Counted from the stretch's first letter, positions 35,094 through 44,536 are shown. The stretch is DNA of 64,000 nt from Fluviicoccus sp. (GCF_030646115.1 NZ_JAUSMX010000015.1:62001-126000), one strand, 5' to 3'. Notes: generated by a model not told the origin, from the sequence alone. Translations and numbers: made by a program.

Positions 35094-36104
35094 CTACTCC
35101 CCCTGCCCCTCCCGCCAATGCGAAGGCGTCACCCCCGTCCAGCGCCGAAACGCCCGGTAAAACGCCCTTCGGTCGCTGTACCCCAGCATCAGCGCGATCT
35201 CCTGCATCGGACGGTTTCCCGTCACCAGTTCCCGCTGCGCCACCGCCAGCCGCGCGGATTCAGCCAGTTCGCGAAAGCCGGTTCCCTGTGACTGCAACTG
35301 CCGGTGCAGGCTGCGGGTACTCAAATTCAAACAAGCAGCTATGTCCGACTGATCCGGCTCGCCGAAGGCCATGCGCTGGATGAACAGCTTCTGCACTCGC
35401 TGCGGCAGCTCTCCCTGCGCCAGCAGCAGGCTCTCGTAACGCTTGAGGATGCCCGCGTAATAATCAGCGCGCGCCGTATCCGCGCCTTCCAGCGACAAGT
35501 CATGCACCGCGCGCCCGAACACCAGCTCATTGCCCGCCTGCCGGAACAGCACGCGGCAGCCGAAATAGCGGAAGTAACGATCCTCCTCAAAACGCGGTGC
35601 ATGGGAAAAATGGACGGTCAGGCCCGACACGGCCTCCGTGCGCAGCAAAATCTGCCGCACCGTCGCGAACAACACCGCCTCGATCTGGATGGGCGATACA
35701 TAGACCTGCGAATTCGCTTCCAGCTGCAGGCGATAGCCCGGACCGGACTCCAGCAGCCGGGCGGTGCAGACATCCGTAGCCACCGCCGAGTAGCGGCAGA
35801 TCAGGCGCATTGCCTCCCCCACGGTGCGGCAGCATTGCGCCAACTGGGTCAGCGTATGGCTGCTTTCGGACCAGGAAGAGACGATGAAGTAAATGAATTC
35901 CGGGGTCTGCAAAGCCCGCTCCACCGCCTCGTACAGCCGGGACACCACCGCCAGCGGCGCCCGTTCGCCGGGCGCGTCGAGGGGATTGGCCAGTCCGTGG
36001 TTGCGGCAGACCGTTGCGACATCAATGCCCAGCAGCCCCGCCCGCCGCACGAATTCGGCGAGGAAGCGCTTGTCGACACCGGGTTCCACCGGCAACACGG
36101 TCAT
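35094..36104 (-). CDS. AraC-family regulator with arabinose-binding-like N-domain, 336 aa
   Basis: Third member of the same type as those at 7021 and 24125, but more distant: VHFSHAPRFEEDRYFRYFGCRVLF in the N-terminal domain, and the C-terminal double helix-turn-helix (IAACLNLSTRSLHRQLQSQG, MQEIALMLGYSDRRAFYRAFRRW). ATG 36104 is preceded by AAGGAG at good spacing; the frame continues to 36407 inside the next gene region. It lies 11 bases downstream of the beta-propeller gene and may share its transcript. Confidence 0.85.
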   Translation of the reverse strand: MTVLPVEPGVDKRFLAEFVRRAGLLGIDVATVCRNHGLANPLDAPGERAPLAVVSRLYEAVERALQTPEFIYFIVSSWSESSHTLTQLAQCCRTVGEAMRLICRYSAVATDVCTARLLESGPGYRLQLEANSQVYVSPIQIEAVLFATVRQILLRTEAVSGLTVHFSHAPRFEEDRYFRYFGCRVLFRQAGNELVFGRAVHDLSLEGADTARADYYAGILKRYESLLLAQGELPQRVQKLFIQRMAFGEPDQSDIAACLNLSTRSLHRQLQSQGTGFRELAESARLAVAQRELVTGNRPMQEIALMLGYSDRRAFYRAFRRWTGVTPSHWREGQGE

Positions 36105-36115
36105 CGCGAAACTCC

Positions 36116-37609
36116 TTAGCGGCGGGGCAGATAGACCACGCCGTTGAAGGAACCATAGAGGATACCGCCGTCCGCTGCAATTTCGGTCGCGGCGTAGAAG
36201 CTGTTGTAGCGCGGCAGCATGCCCACGTACTTGCGGAAACGCGACTGGCCGTTGTTCCAGTCCAGCCCCTCGATCGTCCATTGGCCGAAGCGCGCGCCGA
36301 CGCAGTAGAACATGCCCGCGCTGCTGCTGACGGTGGGAATGGCGTTCGGGCAACTGACATCGTTGTTCACCCAGGCGCTGGCCAGCTTGCGCGTGCCGGG
36401 GTTCCACTGGAATTTCTGAACGCCCCAGGGCTGGTGCAGCGGCAGGCCGCTGCTGAGGGCGATGGCCCCGTTGAGCAGCTGGTCAATCATCGGATAGCCG
36501 GTGCTGCCGGAGATCAGGCTGACATTACGGTAATCGTTGCTGACCACCGCCGCGCCATAGCCGTTCACCACCACCGACTGCTCGGAATAGGTGGCGGCGC
36601 GCTTGGGATCGCCGAAATTCACCGGCAGTTCGGCGGCAATGCGGCGGTCCTTGCCGGGTGCGAGCGGTTGCCAGTCCGCCGGAATGGCGTCCTTCCAGAA
36701 CAGCACCAGATTATTGACCGTCGCGCCGTCGGTAATGACGATGAACTGCTGCGAGCCTTCGCCCATCACTGTCGGTGTGGAACCGGAGCCAGCCCCCAGA
36801 CGGCCGCCGCCCGCGCTGTTGCTGCCGGTGTTGTAGGCCGCCGTCCACGCGCCAGAGGACGGGTCCAGCGTCACGGCAGAGCCGGTCCATTGCACACGGT
36901 GCATGTGCTTGGCGGTGACGACATAGATGCCGCCGCTGGCATCGGTGGAAATGGAGTTGGAGACGTTTTCACCGCCGCCGAGGCTGAGGCTGCTGACCGT
37001 GGTCAGGGTGCGGTCGACCACGCCCACCACGCCGTACTTGGTGACAAAGGCCAGCCGGCCGTCCCAGGTCAGGTTCAGGCCGACCACCGAGTCATCGCTC
37101 TTGAGGCTGATCTTGGTCGGCAGGCTCAGGCTGCGCAGCAGCACGATCGGCGAGGCGGCATTGCCGCGCGTCTGGTCGGTGTAGGCGAGAATCTGCGTGC
37201 CCTTCACGGTGAAGAACACGTTTTCCAGATCCACTAGGGTATAGGCCCCGTTGGTCGGGTTCTCGACGGAGAGGGAACCCGGCTTGGACAGTTCCGCCAG
37301 CTTCACCAGCTTGCCGCTGCGGGTGGCCAGCTTGTAGACACCGGTGCTGCTGGAGCCCCAGTAGACCTGGCTGCCGTCCGGGTAGCGAGGCGACGCGGCC
37401 AGCGTGATGTTGATCAGACTGGTGCTGACATAGCTGGGTGCGCCCAGTTGCAAGGCATTGGTCGGACCGGCAATGGACGAGGTATCCGAGGCGTTGCTGT
37501 CATGATGGGATATCGGCCAGTGCGAATCGGCCAGAAAGGGGTTCTTCGAATCCAGGGCATGGGCGGCGCCGGCAAGGAGTGTCAGGCAGGCAAGGGCAAG
37601 TGGCTTCAT
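36116..37609 (-). CDS. exported beta-propeller-like protein, 497 aa
   Basis: A signal peptide (LALACLTLLAGAAHA) is followed by repeating strand blocks (YPDGSQVYWGSSSTGVYKLAT, GGIYVVTAKHMHRVQWTG, and TVMGEGSQQFIVITDGA) consistent with a PQQ- or WD-type propeller; no family could be assigned. Several Cys in the last third (CPNAIPTV, MFYCVGARFG) could form disulfides. GGAGGGAA precedes the ATG. It is the first of three exported-protein genes on this strand in reading order from 41305, after the PKD lipoprotein; a region of decayed sequence separates them. Confidence 0.65.
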   Translation of the reverse strand: MKPLALACLTLLAGAAHALDSKNPFLADSHWPISHHDSNASDTSSIAGPTNALQLGAPSYVSTSLINITLAASPRYPDGSQVYWGSSSTGVYKLATRSGKLVKLAELSKPGSLSVENPTNGAYTLVDLENVFFTVKGTQILAYTDQTRGNAASPIVLLRSLSLPTKISLKSDDSVVGLNLTWDGRLAFVTKYGVVGVVDRTLTTVSSLSLGGGENVSNSISTDASGGIYVVTAKHMHRVQWTGSAVTLDPSSGAWTAAYNTGSNSAGGGRLGAGSGSTPTVMGEGSQQFIVITDGATVNNLVLFWKDAIPADWQPLAPGKDRRIAAELPVNFGDPKRAATYSEQSVVVNGYGAAVVSNDYRNVSLISGSTGYPMIDQLLNGAIALSSGLPLHQPWGVQKFQWNPGTRKLASAWVNNDVSCPNAIPTVSSSAGMFYCVGARFGQWTIEGLDWNNGQSRFRKYVGMLPRYNSFYAATEIAADGGILYGSFNGVVYLPRR

Positions 37610-37742
37610 GGGGGATTCCCTCCGTTATTATCGTTTCGGCTAGTCGTCGACCGGAAACCGGACTGTCCGGCGTCGGAGGGGATAGTGATACGATCGTACC
37701 AATCAGGGGAGGGACAATTTCAGCCACGACACACGGAGAGGG

Positions 37743-37925
37743 ATGGCGCTCCCGACGCTCCCTCCGGCGGCGCGCATGCAGGCTGACCGGCAACGCCACC
37801 CGCACCGAACTGCCATCCGCCGCCGACAGCAGGGCAATGCCGTAGTGATCATGCAGCACTGTCGCATCCGTACCGCGCTGGCCGATCACCTGCCGCGACA
37901 CCTCCAGCGGCCGGGATGGATCATT
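37743..37925 (-). pseudogene. fragment duplicated from the beta-propeller lipoprotein gene at 39281-41305
   Basis: About 183 bases are roughly 90 percent identical to 39481-39665, the part of the neighbouring gene that encodes RQVIGKRGTDATVLHDHHGIALLAAADGG and the following segment. Differences include substitutions and single-base shifts that break the frame. The fragment ends abruptly at both sides. It proves a local duplication or an older second copy. Confidence 0.75.
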
Positions 37926-37977
37926 AATGGCGCTCTGTCACGGTTTTTTGCCGCTTGTCAAAGTAACGCCGTAACCG
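37926..37977 (-). pseudogene. relic of a PIN-toxin gene 3' end
   Basis: On the minus strand the bases read RYFDKRQKTVTERH then stop; 21 of 24 bases around the Arg-Tyr-Phe codons match the region near the end of the vapC gene (VRYFAKPSK). It directly joins the beta-propeller fragment. The match is short, so this rests on the DNA identity. Confidence 0.45.
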
Positions 37978-39273
37978 CTACTGCCCAATCAAATTGATCA
38001 CTTGCTTGAAGACACCACCTGTCTTCTGCTCAGTAAAGGAGTAGGTGATTTGAACCGTCTTCCCGACCGGGGGCTTGGTGCTGGAAAAGATGATCGTGCC
38101 ACCCGCCGCCTGACCTTCGGTGACATTCCATGACGGCGTCACAGTGCCCGTCGGTTCCACGGCCGAGACATTGATAATCTTGTAACCTTCCCCAACACTG
38201 ACAATCCCGTAGGATCGCGAGTTCTCAAGGAAAATGGGTCCGGACTCCCGCATGGTGACAGCGTCCACCGATGTGAATGGCAGCACATAATCATAGGTTT
38301 CAGAGAAGGCCGCCTGCATGCGGATGCGAACACCGGGGACGGTAATCTGCATCGAGTCCGGTTGGCTTACTTCGCCGTCAGGGCGGTTGACGTAAAGTTC
38401 GATGACATAGTTGCCGATACGGTCTGGCAAGAATTGGGTGATCGGGCTGAGTCCTTGCCAAGTGGGGTTATCAGTATAGGGGGGTGCGCTTTTCAAACGC
38501 CAAAAATACTCCAGCGGCCCACCGTAGGGATCGTAGCTGGCAGACCCGTCCAACGTTTGCAGCACTCCCGCCTCGGTAGTGATATCCGGACCGGCGACCG
38601 CCACTGGTTGCAACGTATTTACGGCATTCACAATCACGTTTGACCGCTGGCTGACAAGAACACTGTCACTGACCTCCAGATTCACTTCATATTGCCCCGG
38701 CTGATCCGCCACAAAGGTGGGACGGGCAGTATTTGCACCGGCTAAAATGGCCGTGCTGCCTGGCGGCCTGCCAACGAATGTCCAGCTATAGGTCAATGCA
38801 TCGCCGTTGTCGTCATGACTGCCGGTTCCATCCAGTTGCACGGCGGCATTGCGGGAGACCGTCTGCGCAGGACCGGCTGCCGCCACCGGAGCCACATTCA
38901 GCACCGTGACGTTAATACTGGTCTGCGCCGGGATACTGATCAGTTGGCCATCGCTCACCGCCAGTGCAACCGTATAGGTGCCGGCGACATCGGGTATAAA
39001 CGTAGGTGTAGCACTGTTCGGATTGATGATAATGGTTTTGCTGCCGGGAGGCAGAGAAGCAAAGGTCCAGGCATAGAGCAGCAAATCACCGTCCGGGTCC
39101 GAACTTTTGCTGCCGTCCAGTTGCACCAAAGATGCAGTTGTTGTCGCGGCAACAGGCATCACCAGTGCTACAGGACGACGGTTGACCGCCGCGCCATCAC
39201 CGCCCCCACCGCATCCGGCCATCACCAGAAAAATCGCTGGCAGCATCATTCGTTGCAACAATATCCCAGCCAT
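37978..39273 (-). CDS. lipoprotein with PKD-type domains, 431 aa
   Basis: A signal peptide with lipobox (FLVMAGC) is followed by a Gly stretch and at least three PKD-like repeats (LVQLDGSKSSDPDGDLLLYAWTF, AAVQLDGTGSHDDNGDALTYSWTF, LQTLDGSASYDPYGGPLEYFWRL). PKD domains are extracellular beta-sandwiches that bind protein or sugar. The C-terminal 130 residues (ETYDYVLPFTSVDAVTMRES onward) are unrecognised. The ATG at 39273 lies 7 bases after the stop of the beta-propeller lipoprotein gene, so they are one operon. Confidence 0.78.
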   Translation of the reverse strand: MAGILLQRMMLPAIFLVMAGCGGGGDGAAVNRRPVALVMPVAATTTASLVQLDGSKSSDPDGDLLLYAWTFASLPPGSKTIIINPNSATPTFIPDVAGTYTVALAVSDGQLISIPAQTSINVTVLNVAPVAAAGPAQTVSRNAAVQLDGTGSHDDNGDALTYSWTFVGRPPGSTAILAGANTARPTFVADQPGQYEVNLEVSDSVLVSQRSNVIVNAVNTLQPVAVAGPDITTEAGVLQTLDGSASYDPYGGPLEYFWRLKSAPPYTDNPTWQGLSPITQFLPDRIGNYVIELYVNRPDGEVSQPDSMQITVPGVRIRMQAAFSETYDYVLPFTSVDAVTMRESGPIFLENSRSYGIVSVGEGYKIINVSAVEPTGTVTPSWNVTEGQAAGGTIIFSSTKPPVGKTVQITYSFTEQKTGGVFKQVINLIGQ

Positions 39274-39280
39274 ATCGACA

Positions 39281-41305
39281 TCACTCCCACCGCCACGACG
39301 CCCACAACCCATTGCGGTAATGATGCACCTGCCCCGCCGCCAGCAGGCTGCGGTCATTCCCCGCATCACGCGGAACCGCCCCGTCGGCCGCCACCAGATC
39401 GGCCGCCTGCACCATCGCCCCGGTCGTCAGATTCACATCAAACCGGCTCAGCTGCGTGCGGGAAAATCCGTAGTAGTCCGATGGCGCCCCCGACGCTCCC
39501 TCCGGCGGCAGCGCATGCAGGCTGACTGCCAACGCCACCCGCACCGAACCGCCATCCGCTGCCGCCAGCAGGGCAATGCCGTGATGATCATGCAGCACCG
39601 TCGCATCCGTACCTCGCTTGCCGATCACCTGCCGCGCCACCTCCAGCGGCCGGGACGGATCGCTGACATCCATCACACTCACCTTCACGCCCTGATACCA
39701 CGCAAAACGGCCGTCACCCGCACTGCCGTCACTGCGCGCATCCTTGCCCACGCCCAGCAGGTAACGTTCCGACAGCGGGAACAGGTAGTCGGAATAGCCG
39801 TCCACTTCCAGTTCCCCTGCCACCTTGGGATCGGCCGGGTCCGACAAGTCCAGCACATACAGCGGATCGGTCAGGCGATAGGTGACCAGATAGCCGCGAT
39901 TGCCCAGGAAGCGCGACGCATAGAGTTGCTCTCCGGCCTTGCCCAGCGGTTCGGGACGACGCTCATTGGGCAGGGTGGACACCACGTCCAGACTCTTGGC
40001 GGTGGCCGAGGCCTTAAGCAGTGTCAGCCGCACCGGCGACTCGGTCACGGCTGCCGCCACCGGCACCGCGATCACCGGCCCCCAGCGTTCCGCCGTCTGG
40101 GTGGCCACGCGCAGGATGCCGTTGTACTCCCCCAGCCGGAAGGACTTGCGGTTCTGGTCGAAGCCGAGATGCCCCGCCACAGTGCCCGAACCCCGGTAGC
40201 CAGGCGCCAGCGTGTCGAGGGCAAACTGATGGATGTCGGTGGTGACCTGCGGCGGATAAACCATGCCGTTGACATCGGCGCTGCGGGTATAGGCCCAGCG
40301 CGTGGTGGCCAGATACAGGTTGTGCTCGGACAGGTAGAAGGCTTCGGTGCTGCCGGCAAAACAGCGTGCCGCCACCGCCGGAGCCGCCGCCGACAGGTCA
40401 ATGCCCACCAGCGTGATGATATCGGCCGACGCTTCCGCCGCCTTGACCGGGGCCAGACAACTATCGGGCGGCAACAGTGGTGTCGGGGCGCCGTCGTTGA
40501 CGGTCAGGGTCGGCAGCAGGTCGGCCACCTTCAGCGTATCGAGCTTGGTCTGGTTGGCGCCGCGGGCGGCCAAGGTCCAGGCGGGGTCAAAACCGGAGGG
40601 CTGGGCGCGGCTGCGCAGCACCAGATACAGCGTATGGCCGATGCGGCGCGAACCCACCAGTTGCGCACTGATGCCCAAGGTATAACGGGGGGACAAGGCC
40701 TCGCCGGTGGCCATCACCGCCAGCTCGGTGCGCCCGCCCACCCAGCTGAGCGGACGGAACCAGCGCTGGTAGTCATCGCCGTAATTTCCGGCTTCGCCCA
40801 GCGCCACCAAGGTCTTGCCGGGGGCATCCAGATACAGGCCCTGAATGGCCGCGTTGTTGCGCAAGAGTGAAGGCAGGGTTTCCACCGGCTGCAGCTCTGC
40901 ATCGGCGGCACCCGGTTGCAGGCGGTGGCGTTGCACAGCGGGAATGGCTGCGGGCAGCACGCTGTAGACATCCACCCCGTCGCTCTTGATCAGGTCAGCT
41001 TCATCTACCCCCGCTTCCTGCAGCACGGTGCCGGAAACCGCCATGGCCCCGCCCGCCCCTTCAACACCGGGAGCTCCGGCCGCCGCCATGTCCGCCATCA
41101 CCTTGACACTGGTGTCGGCCCCCAGCGCCTGCTGCAGGTAAACCGCCAGTTGCGCATCGGTGACAGGCTGCAAGGCTCCGGCCGCCAACGGGGTCGCCGG
41201 GGCGGCGGTTACAGGGTCGTTATCAGAATTGCCGCAACCGGTCAGAAGGCCGGTAAGGCAAAGCAGCGGGAGAAAAGCCGTGGGGCGGAGGGTGATGGCG
41301 GGCAT
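39281..41305 (-). CDS. lipoprotein with secreted C-terminal beta-propeller domain, 674 aa
   Basis: The lipobox is LTGLLTGC (Cys near 25). The stretch LQEAGVDEADLIKSDGVDVYSV is the typical opening of the PF09826 secreted beta-propeller domain, which fills the rest of the protein (VLDLSDPADPKVAGELEVDGYSDYLFPL, then VSVMDVSDPSRPLEVARQVIGKRGTDATVLHDHH). The role is unknown; the proteins sit on the cell surface. It leads the operon with the PKD lipoprotein. A fragment of its 3' part is duplicated at 37743-37925. Confidence 0.82.
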   Translation of the reverse strand: MPAITLRPTAFLPLLCLTGLLTGCGNSDNDPVTAAPATPLAAGALQPVTDAQLAVYLQQALGADTSVKVMADMAAAGAPGVEGAGGAMAVSGTVLQEAGVDEADLIKSDGVDVYSVLPAAIPAVQRHRLQPGAADAELQPVETLPSLLRNNAAIQGLYLDAPGKTLVALGEAGNYGDDYQRWFRPLSWVGGRTELAVMATGEALSPRYTLGISAQLVGSRRIGHTLYLVLRSRAQPSGFDPAWTLAARGANQTKLDTLKVADLLPTLTVNDGAPTPLLPPDSCLAPVKAAEASADIITLVGIDLSAAAPAVAARCFAGSTEAFYLSEHNLYLATTRWAYTRSADVNGMVYPPQVTTDIHQFALDTLAPGYRGSGTVAGHLGFDQNRKSFRLGEYNGILRVATQTAERWGPVIAVPVAAAVTESPVRLTLLKASATAKSLDVVSTLPNERRPEPLGKAGEQLYASRFLGNRGYLVTYRLTDPLYVLDLSDPADPKVAGELEVDGYSDYLFPLSERYLLGVGKDARSDGSAGDGRFAWYQGVKVSVMDVSDPSRPLEVARQVIGKRGTDATVLHDHHGIALLAAADGGSVRVALAVSLHALPPEGASGAPSDYYGFSRTQLSRFDVNLTTGAMVQAADLVAADGAVPRDAGNDRSLLAAGQVHHYRNGLWASWRWE

Positions 41306-41411
41306 GTCCTGAACTCCGGGGGAATGGTGGTCATCTTTTAAGTATAGACCTCAATTCACGGACAATCCCGCCGCTAAACAACCAACCTGGGTCAGGCGAA
41401 GCCGCCGCCTC

Positions 41412-42281
41412 TCAGGCCCAGTCGCCCAGCCACTTCTTCTTGGCCTTCTCGACCAGGGGTGTGGCATCGTGGTTCCACGGATGGAAGTTCGGGCTGTAAT
41501 ACTTGAAGTACGCGGGCAGCAGCTTGCGGAACACGCCGGGTTTGCCGAACATGTAATTGACGCCCTGCACCCAGGACTTCACATTGCCCAGCTCCCCGGC
41601 TTCCTTCATCAGCTGCACCAGGTGTATTCCGGAAAACACCGGGAACAGCACGCTCACCGCCATCATCTCGGTGACACGCACGAATTCGCTGCCGCCAATG
41701 GCCTTGTAAACGTCAAAGGCCACCGCCTTGTGCTCTGACTCCTCGATAGCGTGCCAAGCCCAGATCGGGGCCATGCGCGGGTCCATCTGGTCCAACGGGT
41801 CGTACTTCAGCAGGAATTCCTCGGCCAACAACGCCGTGAAGTGCTCCACCGCCACGGTGTGTGCCAACTGGCGTTCCGGGCTCAGGTTCTTGCGCATCCA
41901 GTCCATGAAGCCCTGGATTTCGCGGTCCAGACGGCCCAGGCCGATACCGCGCTCTTCGAGGTAACCGTTGAGCAGCTTGTGCTCCTTGCTGTGGTGCGCT
42001 TCCTGGCCAATGAAGCCGCGAATGGCCTTTTGCAGTTCAGGGTCTGTGATCTGGTCCTGATAGTGGCGCACGGAGTCGATGAAGAAGCGTTCGCCCGCCG
42101 GAAAGCTGGCGGACAAGGCGGCCAGCAACAGGGTCTTCGCGGGGTCGTTGTCCCACCAGTATTTGGGCAGGTCGGCAGGGAAGTCGAAGTCCGGGCGACG
42201 CACCACGGGAATGAACACGGCGTGCTTGGCGGACTGGCCGAGGGCCTTGGCGGAGCCGGCGATGCGGGCGAGAGCGGTCAT
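41412..42281 (-). CDS. metal-dependent hydrolase, PF10118 family, 289 aa
   Basis: Intact family member: FPAGERFFIDSVRHYQDQI, GQEAHHSKEHKLLNGYL, VAVEHFTALLAEEFLLKYDPLD, WAWHAIEESEHKAVAFDVYKA. The His and Glu residues in these helices would hold a metal centre. A hydrophobic segment near 205-225 (VTEMMAVSVLFPVFSGIHLV) suggests membrane contact. It serves as the reference for the broken copy at 9662-10331 and for the gene at 28483. Stand-alone gene. Confidence 0.85.
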   Translation of the reverse strand: MTALARIAGSAKALGQSAKHAVFIPVVRRPDFDFPADLPKYWWDNDPAKTLLLAALSASFPAGERFFIDSVRHYQDQITDPELQKAIRGFIGQEAHHSKEHKLLNGYLEERGIGLGRLDREIQGFMDWMRKNLSPERQLAHTVAVEHFTALLAEEFLLKYDPLDQMDPRMAPIWAWHAIEESEHKAVAFDVYKAIGGSEFVRVTEMMAVSVLFPVFSGIHLVQLMKEAGELGNVKSWVQGVNYMFGKPGVFRKLLPAYFKYYSPNFHPWNHDATPLVEKAKKKWLGDWA

Positions 42282-42533
42282 GGCGGGTTTACCTTCATCA
42301 GAATGCGGGAGCGTTGATGTTGGGAGTCTAGTGGTCTGACGGTCATGGTCGTGAGGGGTGGTAAGGACAGTTCACTTGTCATTGGGGGCCAAACACAGGG
42401 CCAGCTTCTCCGGGTGGAGCCACCGTATCCGACGGCTCTTTCAGCCTCTCGCTGGTGTAGAACTGCTTGATTTGTGGGGAGGCTGGGAATACTGAAGCAT
42501 GGATCGTAATTTTTCTCTGCCCCCTGTTTATTG

Positions 42534-42968
42534 CTAGTCGTAATATCCATTCTCAAAAACAATAACGCTCACAATTTTAGGTGGCTCCTCATCTTCTTCA
42601 TCAGCCTCAACAGCATAAACGCCAACCCCTAGGCAGTGGGAAATAAATCCATCTCCATCCACCTCCAAACTGGGGTCAACGCCTACTAGCACCTCTCTAA
42701 CACGGGCAACATCCTGTCCAAAAAATGAAACACCATTAAAAATCGGATTTGATGGTGCAGAAAATTCGATCGCCTCAACTACTCCTGGAGGCTTATAAGC
42801 AACCACAATTCCCAAATCAGTGAAGTGATCAGATGGTAAGGCTTGAGTTGGCGTTCTCCTGAAAGCTCGCACAGGTCCAAGGGTCAATTGTCGAACCTCT
42901 TGCTGAGACATACCGAACTGGATAGGTCCCGCACCTACAAATGACTTGATTAGAAAGTCCATATTCAA
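42534..42968 (-). CDS. predicted immunity protein, 144 aa
   Basis: A small, acidic, soluble protein without signal peptide (IQFGMSQQEVRQLTLG near the start; EADEEDEEPPKIVSVIVFENGYYD at the end). Its ATG overlaps the stop codon of the toxin-like gene by 4 bases, which is the usual arrangement of an immunity gene after a polymorphic toxin. I do not recognise an immunity family with certainty, though the opening FGM...VR pattern and the ending V.VF..GYYD recur in small proteins next to toxins. Composition is AT-richer than the flanking chromosome. Alternative: an unrelated soluble protein. Confidence 0.6.
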   Translation of the reverse strand: MNMDFLIKSFVGAGPIQFGMSQQEVRQLTLGPVRAFRRTPTQALPSDHFTDLGIVVAYKPPGVVEAIEFSAPSNPIFNGVSFFGQDVARVREVLVGVDPSLEVDGDGFISHCLGVGVYAVEADEEDEEPPKIVSVIVFENGYYD

Positions 42969-44536
42969 AACCCTAAGTCTCTTGTGTAATCAAGCATTTG
43001 CTGAATAGATTCATCATATTTTGAGCCAAACTTAGATTGCAAGTCAAGAATATCCATCTCTTGCGCCTCTCCAAATTTACCTTGATCAATAAGCTTTTTC
43101 TGCTCTTCCCGATATGCCCTAGCCTCCCTTGAATTTCCGTAACTAGCGGTCTCCTCATGGTCAACTTTACAAATCGAGCAGGCCGGGCCTTTTCCTGTTG
43201 AGAGCGGGCTTACAGAGTTGGCAGGCATATGATGCGCTTCATTACCTACGATTCCTTTCACATCTTTATAAGCTCCACCTTTGACAGATGTTATTTGGTT
43301 ATTCGAACTTTTCAAGTTAGTAGTATTGGAATAACCTCTCATTGGGACATATTCACCGAATAACATCCCGTATTCTTGAGATTTGCTATTAGGTGTTTCA
43401 AGGGGTATCAAGTCTTGCTGGCTGGCTTGCCAATATTCCTCCGCCTTCTTTTCATTTCCAAGCGCGGCATATAATAGATTGCTTATCAGCATACTATTAT
43501 GATATTTTTCATTAGCATCACTGCGCACTGGGTTAATAATGCTACCCTTGAAAACGCCTACTGAGAAGTCAAGGGCGGCATTTGGCTGCTCTGATGCCCA
43601 CTCCGTCTTCGCCAAATTACCATAAGCATCTCTTAATGCATGTGGACTTATCGCAGTCGGTGCAAACTGGATATTGTTACCACACGGAATAATCATCAAT
43701 CCACTAGCACACCCACCCGCAGGCGCAGGCACACGCTTCGCCGCCTCTACCATCTGTTTTTGGTACGCTTCACGAAGCGCAGCAAGCCTGGCCTGTTCGC
43801 GCAAGTACGACAGATACGCTTGTTTCCGGTCTACCACCTTCACACCCTGGGCATGAGGGTCATGCCCAGGATTGACGATTTCTACCGTATAAATCGGTGA
43901 AGATTGACCCTCGGATTGTAAAGACCCCAGCACAATCGGCATGGGTGAAGTGGTTGCAGCCAGCGGCACATCGCGAATGCCGACCTTGCCGTTGGACGTG
44001 AACTGAACCACATAATCAGCTGACGGATCAACCAGTTTCTGATAGTTGTAGTTATGAACGGCAAACCGATAAATACCTGACGGCAGATTGCCATCAAAGT
44101 GCATATTTTCAACCCGCTCGCCATTCGGGCCATTGGCGACACCATAGCGGTTGTCCGCATCCAGTGTGGCGGTGGCCGTGTAGTTCTGAAACTGGACTTG
44201 CCGGTTCGTCCAGTACACATGCGAATTATTATCCGTGCCGTTGCCGGAGCCGAAAGGCGGATTTTTCTGCGGCCCCAACTCGAACTGGGTTACGACATAC
44301 GGCCCGGCACCACCGGGAGGCTTGGCGTGAATATCAAGATCGCCGCCGTTCTTCCAGATGAGCTGGGCGCGGAGCGCTCCACTCTGACCGACCGGTAAGG
44401 CAAATTGCTGGGTGTCAGCATAGCCCGCCCCGGCCCCGTGAAAAATGTTGTGATCGTGAACGGATGCGCCGGCATATCCCTGAGCCGCCGACAAACCGCC
44501 CAACAACAATGCTGCAACCTTGAAGCACGCCTTCAT
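42965..44536 (-). CDS. exported protein with YfaP-like domain and C-terminal HNH-type toxin-like domain, 523 aa
   Basis: A signal peptide (CFKVAALLLGGLSAAQGYA) is followed by a beta-rich domain (about 40-200: LRAQLIWKNGGDLDIHAKPPGG, DADNRYGVANGPNGERVENMHF, PSGIYRFAVHNYNYQK) like DUF2135/YfaP. A middle region follows with a Cys-containing segment. The last 95 residues hold NEAHHMPANSVSP (His 435-436), then GPACSICKVDHEETASYGNSREARAYR and MDILDLQSKFGSKYDESIQ, the pattern of nuclease toxin tips with a catalytic His pair. The start at ATG 44536 has GAGGTG before it. It lies 60 bases after the lipoprotein gene and overlaps the immunity gene by 4 bases. No T6SS marker, contact-dependent secretion gene or RHS repeat is near, so the export route would be Sec to the periplasm or beyond. 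Confidence 0.68.
   Translation of the reverse strand: MKACFKVAALLLGGLSAAQGYAGASVHDHNIFHGAGAGYADTQQFALPVGQSGALRAQLIWKNGGDLDIHAKPPGGAGPYVVTQFELGPQKNPPFGSGNGTDNNSHVYWTNRQVQFQNYTATATLDADNRYGVANGPNGERVENMHFDGNLPSGIYRFAVHNYNYQKLVDPSADYVVQFTSNGKVGIRDVPLAATTSPMPIVLGSLQSEGQSSPIYTVEIVNPGHDPHAQGVKVVDRKQAYLSYLREQARLAALREAYQKQMVEAAKRVPAPAGGCASGLMIIPCGNNIQFAPTAISPHALRDAYGNLAKTEWASEQPNAALDFSVGVFKGSIINPVRSDANEKYHNSMLISNLLYAALGNEKKAEEYWQASQQDLIPLETPNSKSQEYGMLFGEYVPMRGYSNTTNLKSSNNQITSVKGGAYKDVKGIVGNEAHHMPANSVSPLSTGKGPACSICKVDHEETASYGNSREARAYREEQKKLIDQGKFGEAQEMDILDLQSKFGSKYDESIQQMLDYTRDLGF

Noticed and set aside
37500-37901. Open frame on the minus strand resembling part of a beta-propeller protein
   Set aside because: It is the decayed duplicate of the gene at 39281-41305 running into antisense of the propeller gene; no start signal or full domain is present.
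42965-44536. Type VI secretion or contact-dependent inhibition effector
   Set aside because: No PAAR, VgrG, Hcp, filamentous haemagglutinin repeats or partner transporter gene is visible nearby, and the protein has a signal peptide.
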